The translations under genes and the position numbers were made by a program. The notes below the pieces were generated by a model. The model did no database searches and was not told where the DNA came from. It saw nothing but the letters and a program-made list of their open reading frames with translations. Source: Bryoerythrophyllum caledonicum (Eukaryota; Streptophyta; Bryopsida; Pottiales; Pottiaceae). Taken from it: a DNA stretch of 64,000 nucleotides. This document shows positions 47,053-57,923 of this stretch, piece by piece (within the stretch, counting starts at the first letter, position 1; each line of letters starts with the position of its first letter). The stretch covers positions 19,289,332 through 19,353,331 of the forward strand of contig OZ020516.1 of NCBI GenBank assembly GCA_963971425.1, read 5' to 3'.

Positions 47053-47858
47053 ATAACCCCTAAAGGCCAAGGCATTTTAGCACCCAAACTCACTGAAAAT
47101 TGCTAGTTTCAATGCATTCAATTGAGAGTGCAAATCAACACAATTTTTTACATATCTAACCATAGGATCTTGTACTAGGATTGTACAAGTATATGTGGTA
47201 AATTTTTGATCAATTTGACGACACGTATTGAAAGATATTAGCCTTTGAAGTGATACATAAACTCTACTTGAGGTCATACTAAACACCTTCATCAAACTTC
47301 AACCACCTTCTATTGAAACTTTTTGCACTATGATATGTGATTTTCTAATTTTAACTTAAAAAGGATCATGTTAGGCACATCTGCACCAAATTTTAGAAGT
47401 AGAAGAGGGGTAGAAGATGTCCCTAAAAATTCTGCAATGCAACTATGTGCTAAGAATCAACAACACACTTCAAGTTTTGCATATATCATATCCTCCTCAT
47501 ATTTTCAAAATTCAAAAATCCATACGATCGATGCAAAGATTCCATTTCCTTTTCAGGAGGAGTTTTATTTTTTTAGATGGACAAAAACTCGAATTTCTAT
47601 CGAATTTAGAGTTAATTAGAGTTTTGCTACACTATTTGTTATATGTCACTCTAAATCGCTGCACTATTTGTATATATTACAGAAAATAAATCGTAACTTT
47701 TGAACCGTAAGTCAAATTTCTACAAAAATTATGTCTCCTGGAAGCTAATAAAAAGTTGCCCATTCAATGAAAAAAAAATCATGCCTAAATTTGAGAACGT
47801 GGTACCCTATCCAAACTCAAAATGTCCCTCAAGGGGACATGGGGCCTTTAGGGGTTAA
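47053..47858 (+). mobile_element. TTAA-type TIR element, family E2, full-length
   Basis: Left ATAA + CCCCTAAAGGCC, right GGGGCCTTTAGGGG + TTAA, internal 798 bp. The interior is collinear with 2938-3660. Frames of 83 and 90 codons overlap each other in it and are not credible. Non-autonomous. Confidence 0.88.
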
Positions 47859-47936
47859 TATATATAGCATAGAAGATGCCACACTAGAGAACCAATTTTA
47901 TGCTAAATCACAATGATTTTGAACCCACCTTAATAT

Positions 47937-48361
47937 CACAATTGTAAGGATATGCTAAAAAAACGTGATTCAAGATGAACTAAAACTAAAACCAAAACCA
48001 CAAAAGGGTCCAAAGGCACCAAGCAAAACCGGCACACAACCCAAACTCCACAAGAGGACCTAGGCAGAAGCTAGAAACACCACTAGAAACCTTGTCGTTC
48101 CTCACTCAAAAAGTGTCGCCCATGACTTACGTAGAATGTGGAAAAGGGTGCTTTCTCTTGTCTTTTGTGACCCGACTGACTCACCAACTTCTAAAATGCT
48201 GGAAATAGTAAGTGAGGGGCAACAAAGGTTGCTAGTAGTAAAACTAGCGGAGAATCAACCACCAAGAAACCAAGCATAGAGCAAGGAATCAAAGCGGGAC
48301 ACGAGTCGCGGTGAAACGCCTTCAAAAGCGGCCACCGGGGCCACAATTGTAAGGATATGCT
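47937..48361. mobile_element. Retroposon-like insertion with 20-bp direct repeats
   Basis: CACAATTGTAAGGATATGCT occurs exactly at 47937-47956 and again at 48342-48361. The 385 bp between is GC-richer than its surroundings and has an A-run (AAAAAAA) next to the left repeat, a T-tail if read on the minus strand. Long perfect flanking repeats suggest target-primed insertion. It contains no convincing coding frame or polymerase III boxes, so the class is uncertain. Confidence 0.65.
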
Positions 48362-49933
48362 TTAGATATCTGTTATAATAGAAGACGACACAGCAGAGGT
48401 TCGAGCAAGCATCTCACAGTCTGCTTCTCAGCCAATTTTTTCTTCATGAATTGCAAATATTCCCTGAGCTTCTGCATAAAATCATTGCACAGTCATGATA
48501 GGATGTGAATGATTACACATTCACATGCAAAAACATCCATAATATATGTGCAAAGTTTACACACACGGTAACACTTTGTGCATGCACAGTGGCACTCGTC
48601 ACACCTCCAGCAAGTTCGAAATCAATCCGCAAGCCTATGGAAAATGTAATAAGTCTCAAGACATGATTCCCAAGAGCAATCACTCGCATCTGACTTAATC
48701 AATCAGGGTGATTAGCAAAAGAAGCCTCATAATAGTTTGCACATCAACATGGAAATCAGCATATAAACATGGCAATCAACACACGGCTCAGTATATGTTA
48801 ACATTAAAATCAGCTCACGTAATTAACATGACTTGGACGTGGCCGTTGAAGACTGGTCAGCAGCACAAGACAGTCTTCATTCCCTTGGGAAGAACAGGCT
48901 GATTCACAATTTGCATAAATAAAAACTTGCAGTTTTATATGTGCTAACAATGTTGTTACAAAATGATCTAGTACTGGTCCATTGAAGCGGTGGCAGAATT
49001 GGATTGTTCCCAGGATGAATTCTAGTTTTAGGATCTCTTTAGCTAGTGTTGAGCACAAGAAGAACTTTGAAGGAAGGGGTGATATGATGGAGCAGTAGTA
49101 CTAAACGCTGCTACCACACTTTCTGTGCCGAAAGAGGTAACTTAACACTACGGCAATGATGCGTCACGCCGTGAGTTGGTGAATCTCTTGCATTTCAACA
49201 ACGTGAACTCCACTCGACAATCAACAGAAAGGTGTGCACCACTTTAGGATAGAAAAGAGATGATCCATGGAATACACACATCCTTCGTGTGCACTAGAAA
49301 AAGTCACTCTCTGGAATATTCTCATCCTGCGCCAGCGTTCACACGACGACCAGCTACATGATTTTGCTTTGTCAGGTCGGGCCTGGCACCTTTGGAGTGA
49401 ATCAGGGGCAAAGTGGTGAGTTGCTGGAAAGCGAACTTGGTGGAATGATAAGCACGCTCTCGATCGAGAGAGAGAGCTGTGTAGTATGCTCAGAAGTATA
49501 TAACTTTGTCGTAGCTGCGGGTTGAGCACTGACCTCGGTACGTTGAATTCTTACTCTTCACCATTGAACGTGAGATGAATTCTAAACTTGAATCGCTAAC
49601 AGTTGATGGTGGCCGAGTCGGTAGTAATTTGTTGCCTGCAGTTACTAGAGTTTATGATGATCCATGATTCTTCACTGTTTATGATCTTATGTTGCGTGGT
49701 TTGTAAGCGTGTTAAGAATGTTGCTAGATTCATGGGGGTTTTGATGTTAGTTTCGGCTGCTGATGCAGAGTATTGGAGGAGATCTCACGGTGCTTGAGAG
49801 CCACTGAGGTGAGAGCACAACTGTCGGTATGTTTTACATGACATCTGGTTGAGAAACGGGTTGTCATGTCTAGATCACATTGACGAGGTGCTGAGATTCT
49901 TGGGAAGGGGTGTTGCGGCAGGTATATATAACC
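48362..49933. other. Intergenic DNA and upstream region of the M6 protease gene
   Basis: No gene found. The words ATGGAAATCAGCATATAAAC and ATGGCAATCAACACACGG form small near-repeats at 48748-48785. A GAGAGAGAGAG run lies near 49465-49475. The ATG at 49934 is preceded by a TATATATAACC word and by GCGGCAG, a possible splice acceptor of a leader intron. Confidence 0.5.
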
Positions 49934-51477
49934 ATGGAGTCGGAGTCTAGGACGGTGGTGGCGTCCTACAGCGAGCGGTGCCTGGTGGCGCCGTCGCCTG
50001 AGGTGCGCGCGCAGATGCTGGAGCGCTACAATGAGATCAAGGAGTCCCTGGCGCAGACGCAGGAGCAGTCGTTCCTGCGCCAGGTGCTGCGACCCGTGGA
50101 GCGGCGCCAGGTGGGCTTCAACGACGGCGTGGTGCGGCCGCCGGCGACCTTCCCGCCGGGCGTCTCCCTCGCTAGCCAGCTCCAGGAGCGCGCGCCGCTG
50201 CGCGGCACTGTGAACGTGGCGGTGGTGATGGTCGACTTCTCCGACAAGAAGTTCACGTCCACCCAGACGAAGGAGCACTTCTCCAAGCTCTGGTTCGAGG
50301 AGGGCACCAACAGCGTGCGGGACTACTACCGCGACGTCTCCAACGGCCTGGTGACCATCACGGGCGAGGTCGTGGGCCCCTTCCGCATGCCGCAGCCGAT
50401 CGCGTACTACGCCAATGGCCAGAACGGGCTGAGCGACGCCACGCCAAACGCGCAGGTGATGGCGCTGGACGCGGCCAAGCTCGCGGACCCCAAGATCAGC
50501 TTCAAGAGCTACGACAATGACGGTGACGGATATGTGGATGCGTTCGTGATCGTGCACGCGGGCGCGGGCGCGGAGCGTACCCAGAAGGGGAATGACATCT
50601 GGTCGCACAAGTGGGTGCTCGAGGGTGGGCCGTACCAGGCGGATGGGACTCAAATCTTCAGCTACCTGACGGTGCCCGGCGACTGCAAGCTGGGCGTGTG
50701 CGCGCACGAGCTGGGCCACCTCGCGTTCGGCTGGCCCGACCTCTACGACGCAGACTACACGTCCGAGGGGATTGGCGTGTGGTGCCTCATGGCGGCGGGC
50801 AGCTACAACGGCGACGAGAACAACCCGTCCACCCCCTGCGCGTGGTGCAAGGCGGACCAGGGCTGGGTGCAGGTCGTCACTCCCACTGCAACTCAACAGG
50901 TCTCCCTGCCCGACGTCAAGGACACGCACACCGTTCTCAAGCTCTGGAAGGACGGTGCCCCTCGTACCGAGTACTTCCTGGCGGAGAACCGTCAGAAGAA
51001 GGGCCGCGACGCGGATTTACCCGCGGGCGGACTGCTCCTGTGGCATATCGACGAGACCAAGGAGGACAATACGAACGAGCGCACGGCGTACAAGGTGGCG
51101 CTGGTACAGGGCGACGGGAAGCGCGAGCTGGAGAGTAACGTCGACCGCGGCGATGCCGGCGACCCGCTACCGGGGTCCGAGGGCGTGCGCCGCCTCGACT
51201 CCACCAGCAACCCGTCCACAAAGGCCAACAACGGCGCGCCCTCCGGCGTCGCTATCTCCGACATCTCCGACCCGAAGGTACGTATTATTGCCCATACGAG
51301 AAATTAACATGCAGCTAGATATCATGCCGTAAACTTTACCTTGTGTTCACAAAATTGTGTGTGATGCAGGATGTGATGACTTTCACTGTGAGCGTGAGCG
51401 AGAAGAAGGTCGCTGCAGCGCAGCTGCAACAGACGTCTGAGCCCGCGACCACTAAAGTTCATTTGAGCACGCATTGA
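49934..51477 (+). CDS. M6-family (immune inhibitor A-like) metalloprotease, 483 aa, two exons
   Basis: Exons 49934-51277 and 51370-51477 join in phase (...DISDPK/DVMTFTVSV). Residues 258-262 are HELGH, followed by LAFGWPDLYD, giving the zinc ligands H258, H262 and probably D269; E259 is the catalytic base. WCLMAAGSY (about 283-291) corresponds to a Met-turn. YDNDGDGYVDAFVIVHAG (193-210) is the calcium-type Asp-rich loop usual just before the M6 active site. VAVVMVDFSD starts the catalytic domain near 95. Bacterial relatives are secreted; no signal peptide is visible here (MESESRTVVASYSERC), so an intracellular location is possible. M6 peptidases are chiefly bacterial, but this gene has a normal plant intron and host-like GC-rich codons. 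A 399-codon antisense frame is a shadow. Confidence 0.9.
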
Positions 51478-51921
51478 TCACGTCCAATAATTACACCTCC
51501 ATGGTTATGAATTAAAGCATGTTGCAGAGAATCGATACGACCGAGCTCTGACTTTCTTATGCCAACCAGCTTGTGGCTTTGTCTACCCACAGTAGGAGTG
51601 GTTCCGCAGCATTAGGTTCGATCACTGGTCCTTTTCCATGTCCACAACTCTAAATATATGTCATAACTCTGCCACCTTCATCCTCACTATTTTTTCATTC
51701 CAACATATCAGACTGGTTTTAGTTACCATACGATGATTATACACCAAAAGCAAGCGTGTATAATTCCTTGGACTTGAATATAGACAAAGAGAAGCAAGAA
51801 AAAGTATCCAGATTCAAAACAGAAATGATCATCAACAGAGCGAAAATCGGACAATACAAACTCTGGAATCTAAGCGACTGCCGTGAAATGGTTCGCATAA
51901 AATTTCATAAAACGGTTACAC
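51478..51921. other. Tail-to-tail interval between M6 protease and eL34
   Basis: The 444 bp between the two stop codons hold both 3-prime untranslated regions. The frame 51756-51971 overlaps the end of eL34 in antisense and is not a gene. Confidence 0.6.
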
Positions 51922-53210
51922 TTAAGCTTGAGTCTTGGCAGCCATTTTCTCCTTCGACTTCTGGATCTTGAGGACCTTCTTCACAATTTTCTGCTCCTCG
52001 ACAAGGAAAGCCCGGATGATGCTGCACAACAGAAAAAAGTTCCGTAACCTTAGCGAACATCACATCTTGCAAAGAGATTGGAGATCGACGCTATCTCATC
52101 AGAACACAAATTGATATCGTCGTCGTACGAATACTAGATGGATTTTTCGCATGCTCGACATGTCTCACCACACAAAAACACTAACAAGTACGAGTAAGAT
52201 TTCAAATTCCTCTTGAGGTGCCCGCCAGCCAATTAAACTGATGACAAATATGCAACATGTCCTTCAGAAGGAAAATTGATTGAGAGGAAATTCACGTCAA
52301 ACAATAAAAGCTTGTTTTCATCACAAACGCTAGAGTGGGTTAAATCTCGTACCGCTCACGCACTGCAGAGCCAGCCAAGTTGCCTCCATAAGCGCGGCTC
52401 ACAGTCTTCCTGTGCCTATGCAGGCGAGAGGTCTTGTACTCCGTGGGCCTCAAATGAGGAACCTGCCAAAAGATAAAGCTCTCGCCTCAGAAAATGATAA
52501 GGGGAGCTCAGAAAGAGAGATACGACTCGAAGTTTGGATGCTATGATATCAAAACACCGTATGCACCTTCACATATTCCCGTCTCCACTTGCCAAAAAGT
52601 CACATGCCAGCATGGAAAACCTGAAACAGTCACAGCATAATATTTCCGACACTATCACGACGCTCTACCCTTCAGCTATGATCTAAACCCTAAACCCCAG
52701 CCAAATCAAGGTGAACTTACCCCAGCAATGCGCTTCCCAGTCACGGGGCACTTAGGACCATTCGCCCTCTTCGTAGCGGTCTGGAAAACAAGCTTGCCTC
52801 CTGCATACAACCCCCGAATGAAAAAAATTAGCCAACAGAAAGAAGGTCATGACCACAAAAGAATGACCATGGAGCAACCTTTGCTATTCTCCCACACGAG
52901 AAGAGAGCTACAATGCCAATCCCAGAGCCCACCAAAAGAAAATACCAACAGATCTCAACACCCACTCAAACCCTAAAACAAAAAAAACAAAACCCGGCAT
53001 ACCAAAACCACAAGAACCACATGATGCGACGTAGGTTCTCTCCCCACACGAGAGAAAGGCCACAATGGTATGGAGATAAAATATTTGTATGAGGAAACCC
53101 CTAAACCCTAGCAGGGAGGTTAACCACATACCAGGGGTCTTGACCACGCGGGTCTGGTTGGACTTGGTGGCATAGCAGTGACGCCGCCTGTATGTCAACC
53201 GCTGAACCAT
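51922..53210 (-). CDS. RPL34: 60S ribosomal protein eL34, 122 aa, four exons
   Basis: Exons on the minus strand 53210-53132, 52800-52721, 52462-52353 and 52021-51922. The protein starts [20 protein letters not shown], continues [13 protein letters not shown] and [14 protein letters not shown], and ends [20 protein letters not shown] plus a short lysine-rich tail; 122 residues matches plant eL34. It is a structural protein of the large cytosolic subunit. Introns carry telo-box words (AAACCCTAAACCCC near 52685). It is divergent from eS17, the start codons being 361 bp apart. Confidence 0.96.
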
Positions 53211-53571
53211 AGTGACAGACCTGGAGTAGCGCGCGCAGGCTGAGAAACGACTGCGAGGCGATGGCGCAACCCAAGCAACAAGCAAGAGAGAGCGCGAAAG
53301 AGAGCCTCGCCGTCTCGCGGTTCCCTTCTCTAGCCGGGCCCCTGCCCTAACTTCATTCATATTGGATGAAATACGAATGTAGTATTCATCCATATTCCAT
53401 ATACTCTGGACAAATGTGATACGGTCACCCGTCACCGCGCGTCTCGCACCTAAAACCCTCCGAAACCGAAATGCAGACTCTTTCGCTGCAGCGCAATTGT
53501 GTGATCGCTCTCGCGCTCAAGGCCCGCGTCGCTACCAGAGTTGGTTGCAGAACGTCTCTCTCGCTTCCATC
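53211..53571. promoter_or_regulatory. Shared divergent promoter of eL34 and eS17
   Basis: 361 bp separate the two start codons. It contains an AAAACCCTCCGAAA word near 53451 and an inverted repeat, GGATGAAATAC at 53364-53374 and GTATTCATCC at 53382-53391, with a 7-base loop. Co-regulation of two ribosomal protein genes from one interval is inferred from the arrangement. Confidence 0.65.
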
Positions 53572-54270
53572 ATGGTCAGTTGGTTGGTTTCGGGAAGTTT
53601 TTGGAGTTTTGGCCGTTTCTTTTTGGTTAGGGTTTTGGTGGATTCGAAATTCTTGCTTGCTTGGTCGTGTTTTTGGTTAGGGTTTAGGATTTCTTGCTCG
53701 CGGGATTGTGTTCTGGTTTTAGTTTAGGGTTTCTTTGCTTGCGGGAGTGTTCTGGTTAGGTTTAGGGTTTCTTGCTCGCGGGATAGTGTTCTGGTTAGGG
53801 TTTGGGGTCTTTTCTGAGAAGAGGTGGGGTGGTTGCAGGGTCGTGTGAGGACGAAGACCGTGAAGAAGGCCTCCCGGGTGATGATCGAGAGGTACTACTC
53901 TCGCATGACCCTGGACTTCCAGACCAACAAGAAGATCGCGGAGGAGGTGGCGATCATTCCGTCCAAGCGGCTGCGGAACAAGATTGCGGGGTTTGCCACG
54001 CATTTAATGAAGCGCATCCAGCGGGGGCCGGTGCGCGGGATCTCCCTGAAGCTGCAGGAGGAGGAGCGCGAGCGCCGCATGGACTTCGTGCCGGAGGAGT
54101 CCGCCATTAAGACCGACGTCATCGAGGTGGACCGCGAGACCATTGAGCTGTTGGCGCACCTCAACATGCCCCAGCTCCCGGGCGTGGTGCTGCAGCCGCC
54201 TCCCGCGGCGGGCGGCTTCTTCAAGCCGCAAGTCGGTGGGTTCCAGGGCAACAACAGGAACAGGAACTAG
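53572..54270 (+). CDS. RPS17: 40S ribosomal protein eS17, 144 aa, two exons
   Basis: Exon 1 contributes only the ATG (53572-53574), then a 264-bp intron, then 53839-54270. The protein [59 protein letters not shown] and [18 protein letters not shown] is eS17 throughout. It binds in the small subunit head/beak area. The initiator-codon-only exon means a frame-based caller would start at 53824 instead. The intron holds tandem telo-box repeats. The C-terminus ([10 protein letters not shown]) is a short basic tail. Confidence 0.96.
53673..53812 (+). repeat. Tandem repeat with telo-box motifs in the eS17 intron
   Basis: Three diverged units of about 40-45 bp each contain TTAGGGTTT or TTTAGGGTTT followed by CTTGCTCGCGGGA and GTGTTCTGG; a fourth is partial (TTAGGGTTTGGGG). 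AAACCCTA-type motifs are known plant ribosomal-gene regulatory elements; here they have been multiplied inside the first intron. Confidence 0.85.
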
Positions 54271-55004
54271 ACAGATTTGGCAGGCATCCATGTTCGGTGC
54301 ATCAGCGAAGATGTACTATCCGGGTAAATGAAATATGACAATGACAAGCGCGTCTTTCTTTCAGTATCCTCATGCGTGATGGACCTGTTGGGATGTTCAA
54401 ACTTTTCAGTGAGCTAAGCCTATTTTTCCTTCCGTAAGCAATTTACGGAATATGGAATTGCTACCTCTTGATTTCCAAAATTTAGGTCGGAATCTTTTCT
54501 AAGTGTGCCTGTTATTATGTGGTTGGCCTTCATCAGATATTCCGTTTGCACTGGCTGTGAATGTGTGAGGTTCTTTGATTTTCGCTTTTGTTGTCGTTGT
54601 TACTTGGACTTTTGCTGCATCTGTTGTCCGTTGCAATGTCAGGAACTGCAAAAGCAAAGGATTCATGTCAATGCACAGGATTATTTGACTGGCAAGCGTG
54701 AAATGAAGGAAAGGGAAAGACATGAATAGGTTGTGGAACAGGTAACCTACAGTACTGCAAGAAGTGGATGTTGTCTTTAGACACAGGACATACACTGATC
54801 CTTTAGACAGCTTACATCTAAGTGCAGTCCTGGTGGATGGGTCTAATAAATACCTAGTAGAAGTTGAAACTTAGTCAAATCTTCGCAAAGGGCTTGGGAA
54901 CTTCAATCTGGCCATTACCTCTATCCATTCATGTTAGCAGAGGTTTAAGGTAGCAAAGTTTAGTGGAAATTATAACTTAGTTAGCAAATGTTAGTGGAAA
55001 TTAT
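54271..55004. other. 3-prime region of eS17 and spacer
   Basis: A 3-prime untranslated region is likely in the first 150 bp. The opposed frames at 54499-54795 lack domains. TTAGTGGAAATTATAACTTAG/GACCTAG is tandemly repeated near 54960-55010. Confidence 0.5.
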
Positions 55005-55205
55005 GACCTAGTCAGGACCCCTTAATTTTGGTTGACTCATGTGGGGGGTTACCTAATGGTGGCCACCCACTAAACATGGCAGCACACTTTGAAAATTCAC
55101 AACTGATTCACATTTCATTGGAAAAATATGAAATTACTTGGGTTGAAATTGTAATTTTATTGGCTATTACTGAAAAATAAATGTATTTTTATTTGCTCTC
55201 CCCAT
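55005..55205 (-). repeat. Dispersed repeat family E, copy 4, reversed
   Basis: Read on the minus strand it gives CAATAAAATTACAATTTCAA, AATGTGAATCAGTTGTGAAT and AACCAAAATTAAGGGGTCCT, matching 810-970. Confidence 0.75.
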
Positions 55206-55397
55206 ATATGCACATTGCTTAACCTGTTGGGTATGGAGGGCTTACCTCAATTTACAACTTATCTAAGGAATGAGTCTAGGTAAGTGGTATGAAACTACCC
55301 TACCTCCCCCTCTTGAAGGTACATCCTTCCTTTTCCTTCTATTACTACTATTTGTCCACTCCTCATAGCTGTAGGTATGGGAGATTTTGATCATGTT

Positions 55398-56330
55398 TTA
55401 ACCCCTAAAGGACTGAACATCCCCCCGGGGTCATTTTGGATTTCGGGCGTGTACCTACAATTCGAAAAAAAATCCTTTTTAATTGAATTTTTTTTTCAAG
55501 ATAGGATCTGATAAGAGCTTCCCGGAGATATTTTTTTATTTTTTTTTGGATTTGTGGTTTGAAAGTTAGTACCACTTAAAGCCAAAAGTGGGACTTCGGG
55601 CACCTCCAAAATTTTTGACAAAAGTTTCTATTGACATTGAGATTTTTGACACACATAAATAATATTTCCTTATTTAGAAAATTTCAAAAAAAAATCTTGT
55701 CTTTAGTGTAAAAAGGCATTTTATTCCAAGTCAAACATTTTCACACATTGTCCGGCAACGGGGGAAAAAAACTTCATCTTTTCTACATAAAACCTAGAGA
55801 TCTTCATATTTTTCACTTTTTTTTTTTTCAACAACAATATATGGTGAAAACCTTCTTATTGACCGTTTGGATTATCATTTGAATACAAACGTAGTTCACA
55901 AAAAAATAAAACGTGAAATGGCAATTTTTGAACCTCCACTCCTTGCACACTTGTTTTGAATATGCTACACCCCTTTTTTACCTCTAAAAATTGGTGTGTT
56001 GGGAAATAGCATCATGCTTAAGACAATGGTAAAAGATTTAGACCTTGTACAATGCAAAAATTTGATACAAAATGAAGTCAAAGTCAGCTGATCTACTCAA
56101 CGCAGGGATGAAAATGAACCATTGTTTTGACTTTAAACACTAAAATCTATCAATCCGTGTGGTGGATTGCAACCAAAATTTGATGGCATGTTTATATGGA
56201 AGTCTATTTTAAGATCTAACGGTTGAAACTCCAAAATTCACTTTAAAATGTGATTTTCATGTCTCTTTTTGACAGTGGCAGTTTTGGACTGGTTTTAGAG
56301 CGAATTAGGTCGTCGTCCTTTAGGGATTAA
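55398..56330 (-). mobile_element. TTAA-flanked TIR element, family B, copy 4, reversed
   Basis: Left TTAA + CCCCTAAAGGACTGAAC, right CGTCCTTTAGGGA + TTAA, internal 55402-56326 (925 bp). On the minus strand it is collinear with 10378-11298 (for example ACTTTGACTTCATTTTGTAT, AAAAATTGCCATTTCACGTT). Non-coding. Confidence 0.87.
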
Positions 56331-57482
56331 CTACCATCCTACTATGAAATAGTTTGATGGTCTCTAAACTCAAGTTAGAAGTATTTGTAGCTATCTTTGA
56401 GAATGAAAAAAGAGAGGTCATTATATACCATAAGCTTTGCCACATTTTCCCACTTTTCACAAAAAACTCCAAGAACCTAAATAGTACAAAAATCAAAATT
56501 GGACGCGGTGAAAAAACATGCAACACAATATTCATGAAAATGTCACATGGTATATAAAAATTTCATAAATGATGTTTTCACAAACTTGATAAGCGCGACC
56601 ATTTCACAGAATGGTAGCCAAAAATACCAATTAGAAGACAACTATTCACACAATCCACATGGGTTGATGACATCCAACAAGGCTGATTATTCACTACCAT
56701 AATTTTAAAATTGTCACATGCATATGTAACATTTTCACAATCACAATCTAACGGTCCATCCTGGCATTTCCAAAGTGATTGCAAAAACCTGCCAAAGGTC
56801 ATAGACTTTCCCCAGAGCCTGACCTTCAATGAGTGCACAATTATAGCAACAGAGAGACGCAGAGGATCATCAACTGGGTGAAGCAAAGTGCACTACACTT
56901 CCAAGAAGTCATTTTCCTTCGGTGAGACTCTCTTTTCGAATTGGTGCGACGTGTGATGAGGACTAGAAATCGAATGATTGTGCTTGCAGTTATATTTCTA
57001 GTCCAGTTCAGATGCAGGATTTGGCAAGTATAGGCCAAGAATATGTTGGCCGAGTAACACATGCAAGTGATACTTTACCTGATTCCGGATTGGAGCTGGT
57101 TTGAGATTCTACCTGCAAAGAAAGTGCGTGAAGCTGAGCTTTTCAGTAGTCAGGTGAAAGATTCTCTTGTGTGTCATTTGTGCGTGTCTAGAGGGGTTGG
57201 GGCATTGTATGGTGTTGATGCAGAACCGATTTGTGGAAAAGTGTGGACACATGACTAGAGTCAGAGAGTCCAGAATAAGTATAGAAACTCCCAGTTCTCG
57301 CTATTTCATCCCTTAGTATCTGCCACAAGTATAAATTATTGCTATCAGCCAGGTGAGAGCTACAACTGTGAAGATATTAACTGGGAGGTTTTTTCTTCTT
57401 TCAGATTACATCGACGAGAAACTGAAGTGATGATCTCAACAGCGTGAGTCCAGGATCATTCAGAGGTGAGCAGCTAGTTTTC
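56331..57482. other. Intergenic DNA and possible leader of the next gene
   Basis: No domain-bearing frame. 57061-57258 encodes 65 codons of unremarkable sequence and may be transcribed leader. AT content falls toward 57400, as at the other gene starts in this window. Confidence 0.45.
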
Positions 57483-57772
57483 ATGGCCGAGACACACTTG
57501 TGCTCCTCGTACGTGGTTTGTACCTTGTTCGGCGCCGTCCACGGCAACTTCACCACGCCAGCGCACCTGACGCGCTCCGATATCCACTGCATGGACGAGT
57601 GCCAGTTCGTGGAGGAGAATCAGACGCTCACCATCTTCGACATAACGAAGGCGAAGACGGCGGTGAAAGGCGTGGCCGACTACACGACGCCCATCCGGAT
57701 GAAGGACCCAGCGACGCGCGCAGTGGCATCCTGCGACGCGCATCCTTCGCGTTCACGCTTCGGGAGGAGCCG
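57483..57772 (+). pseudogene. 5-prime coding fragment of an unrecognised gene, broken downstream
   Basis: From ATG 57483 a GC-rich frame with host-like codon use reads MAETHLCSSYVVCTLFGAVH, then NFTTPAHLTRSDIHCMDECQ, FVEENQTLTIFDITKAK and TPIRMKDPATRAVASCDAHP, running to the hairpin at 57773. It is cysteine-containing, without a signal peptide. I do not recognise the family. A GC-rich exon of similar style (62843-62979) lies beyond the retrotransposon, so the two may once have been one gene. An in-frame ATG also exists at 57444. Confidence 0.45.
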
Positions 57773-57881
57773 ATATTCGTTAAATTGAGACATTTCACAA
57801 AGTTTGAGACTTCCATCCCTACTACTGTCGAGTTCAAAGTCACTCATTTGAGACTCTGAAATGTCTCAATTTAATGAATAT
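57773..57881. repeat. Hairpin element with 25-bp arms
   Basis: Arms 57773-57797 (ATATTCGTTAAATTGAGACA...) and 57857-57881 are inverted copies with one mismatch around a 59-base loop. It directly abuts the coding fragment and interrupts its frame, so it behaves as a tiny fold-back insertion. A precursor RNA hairpin is possible but not shown. Confidence 0.75.
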
Positions 57882-57923
57882 GGGGTCAGAAGAATTACAC
57901 ACAAGAGGCCCAAGAGCCATTCA

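Noticed and set aside
49730-50929. 399-codon minus-strand frame opposite the M6 protease
   Set aside because: It is an antisense shadow of GC-rich codons; its translation is low-complexity Arg/His/Val/Leu without any motif.
2456-56330. Reading the TTAA elements as TA-duplicating mariner MITEs (ACCCC...GGGGT)
   Set aside because: The filled-site comparison alone fits either reading, but the outer T and A are conserved at nearly all ends, which a TA target would not require. It remains the main alternative.
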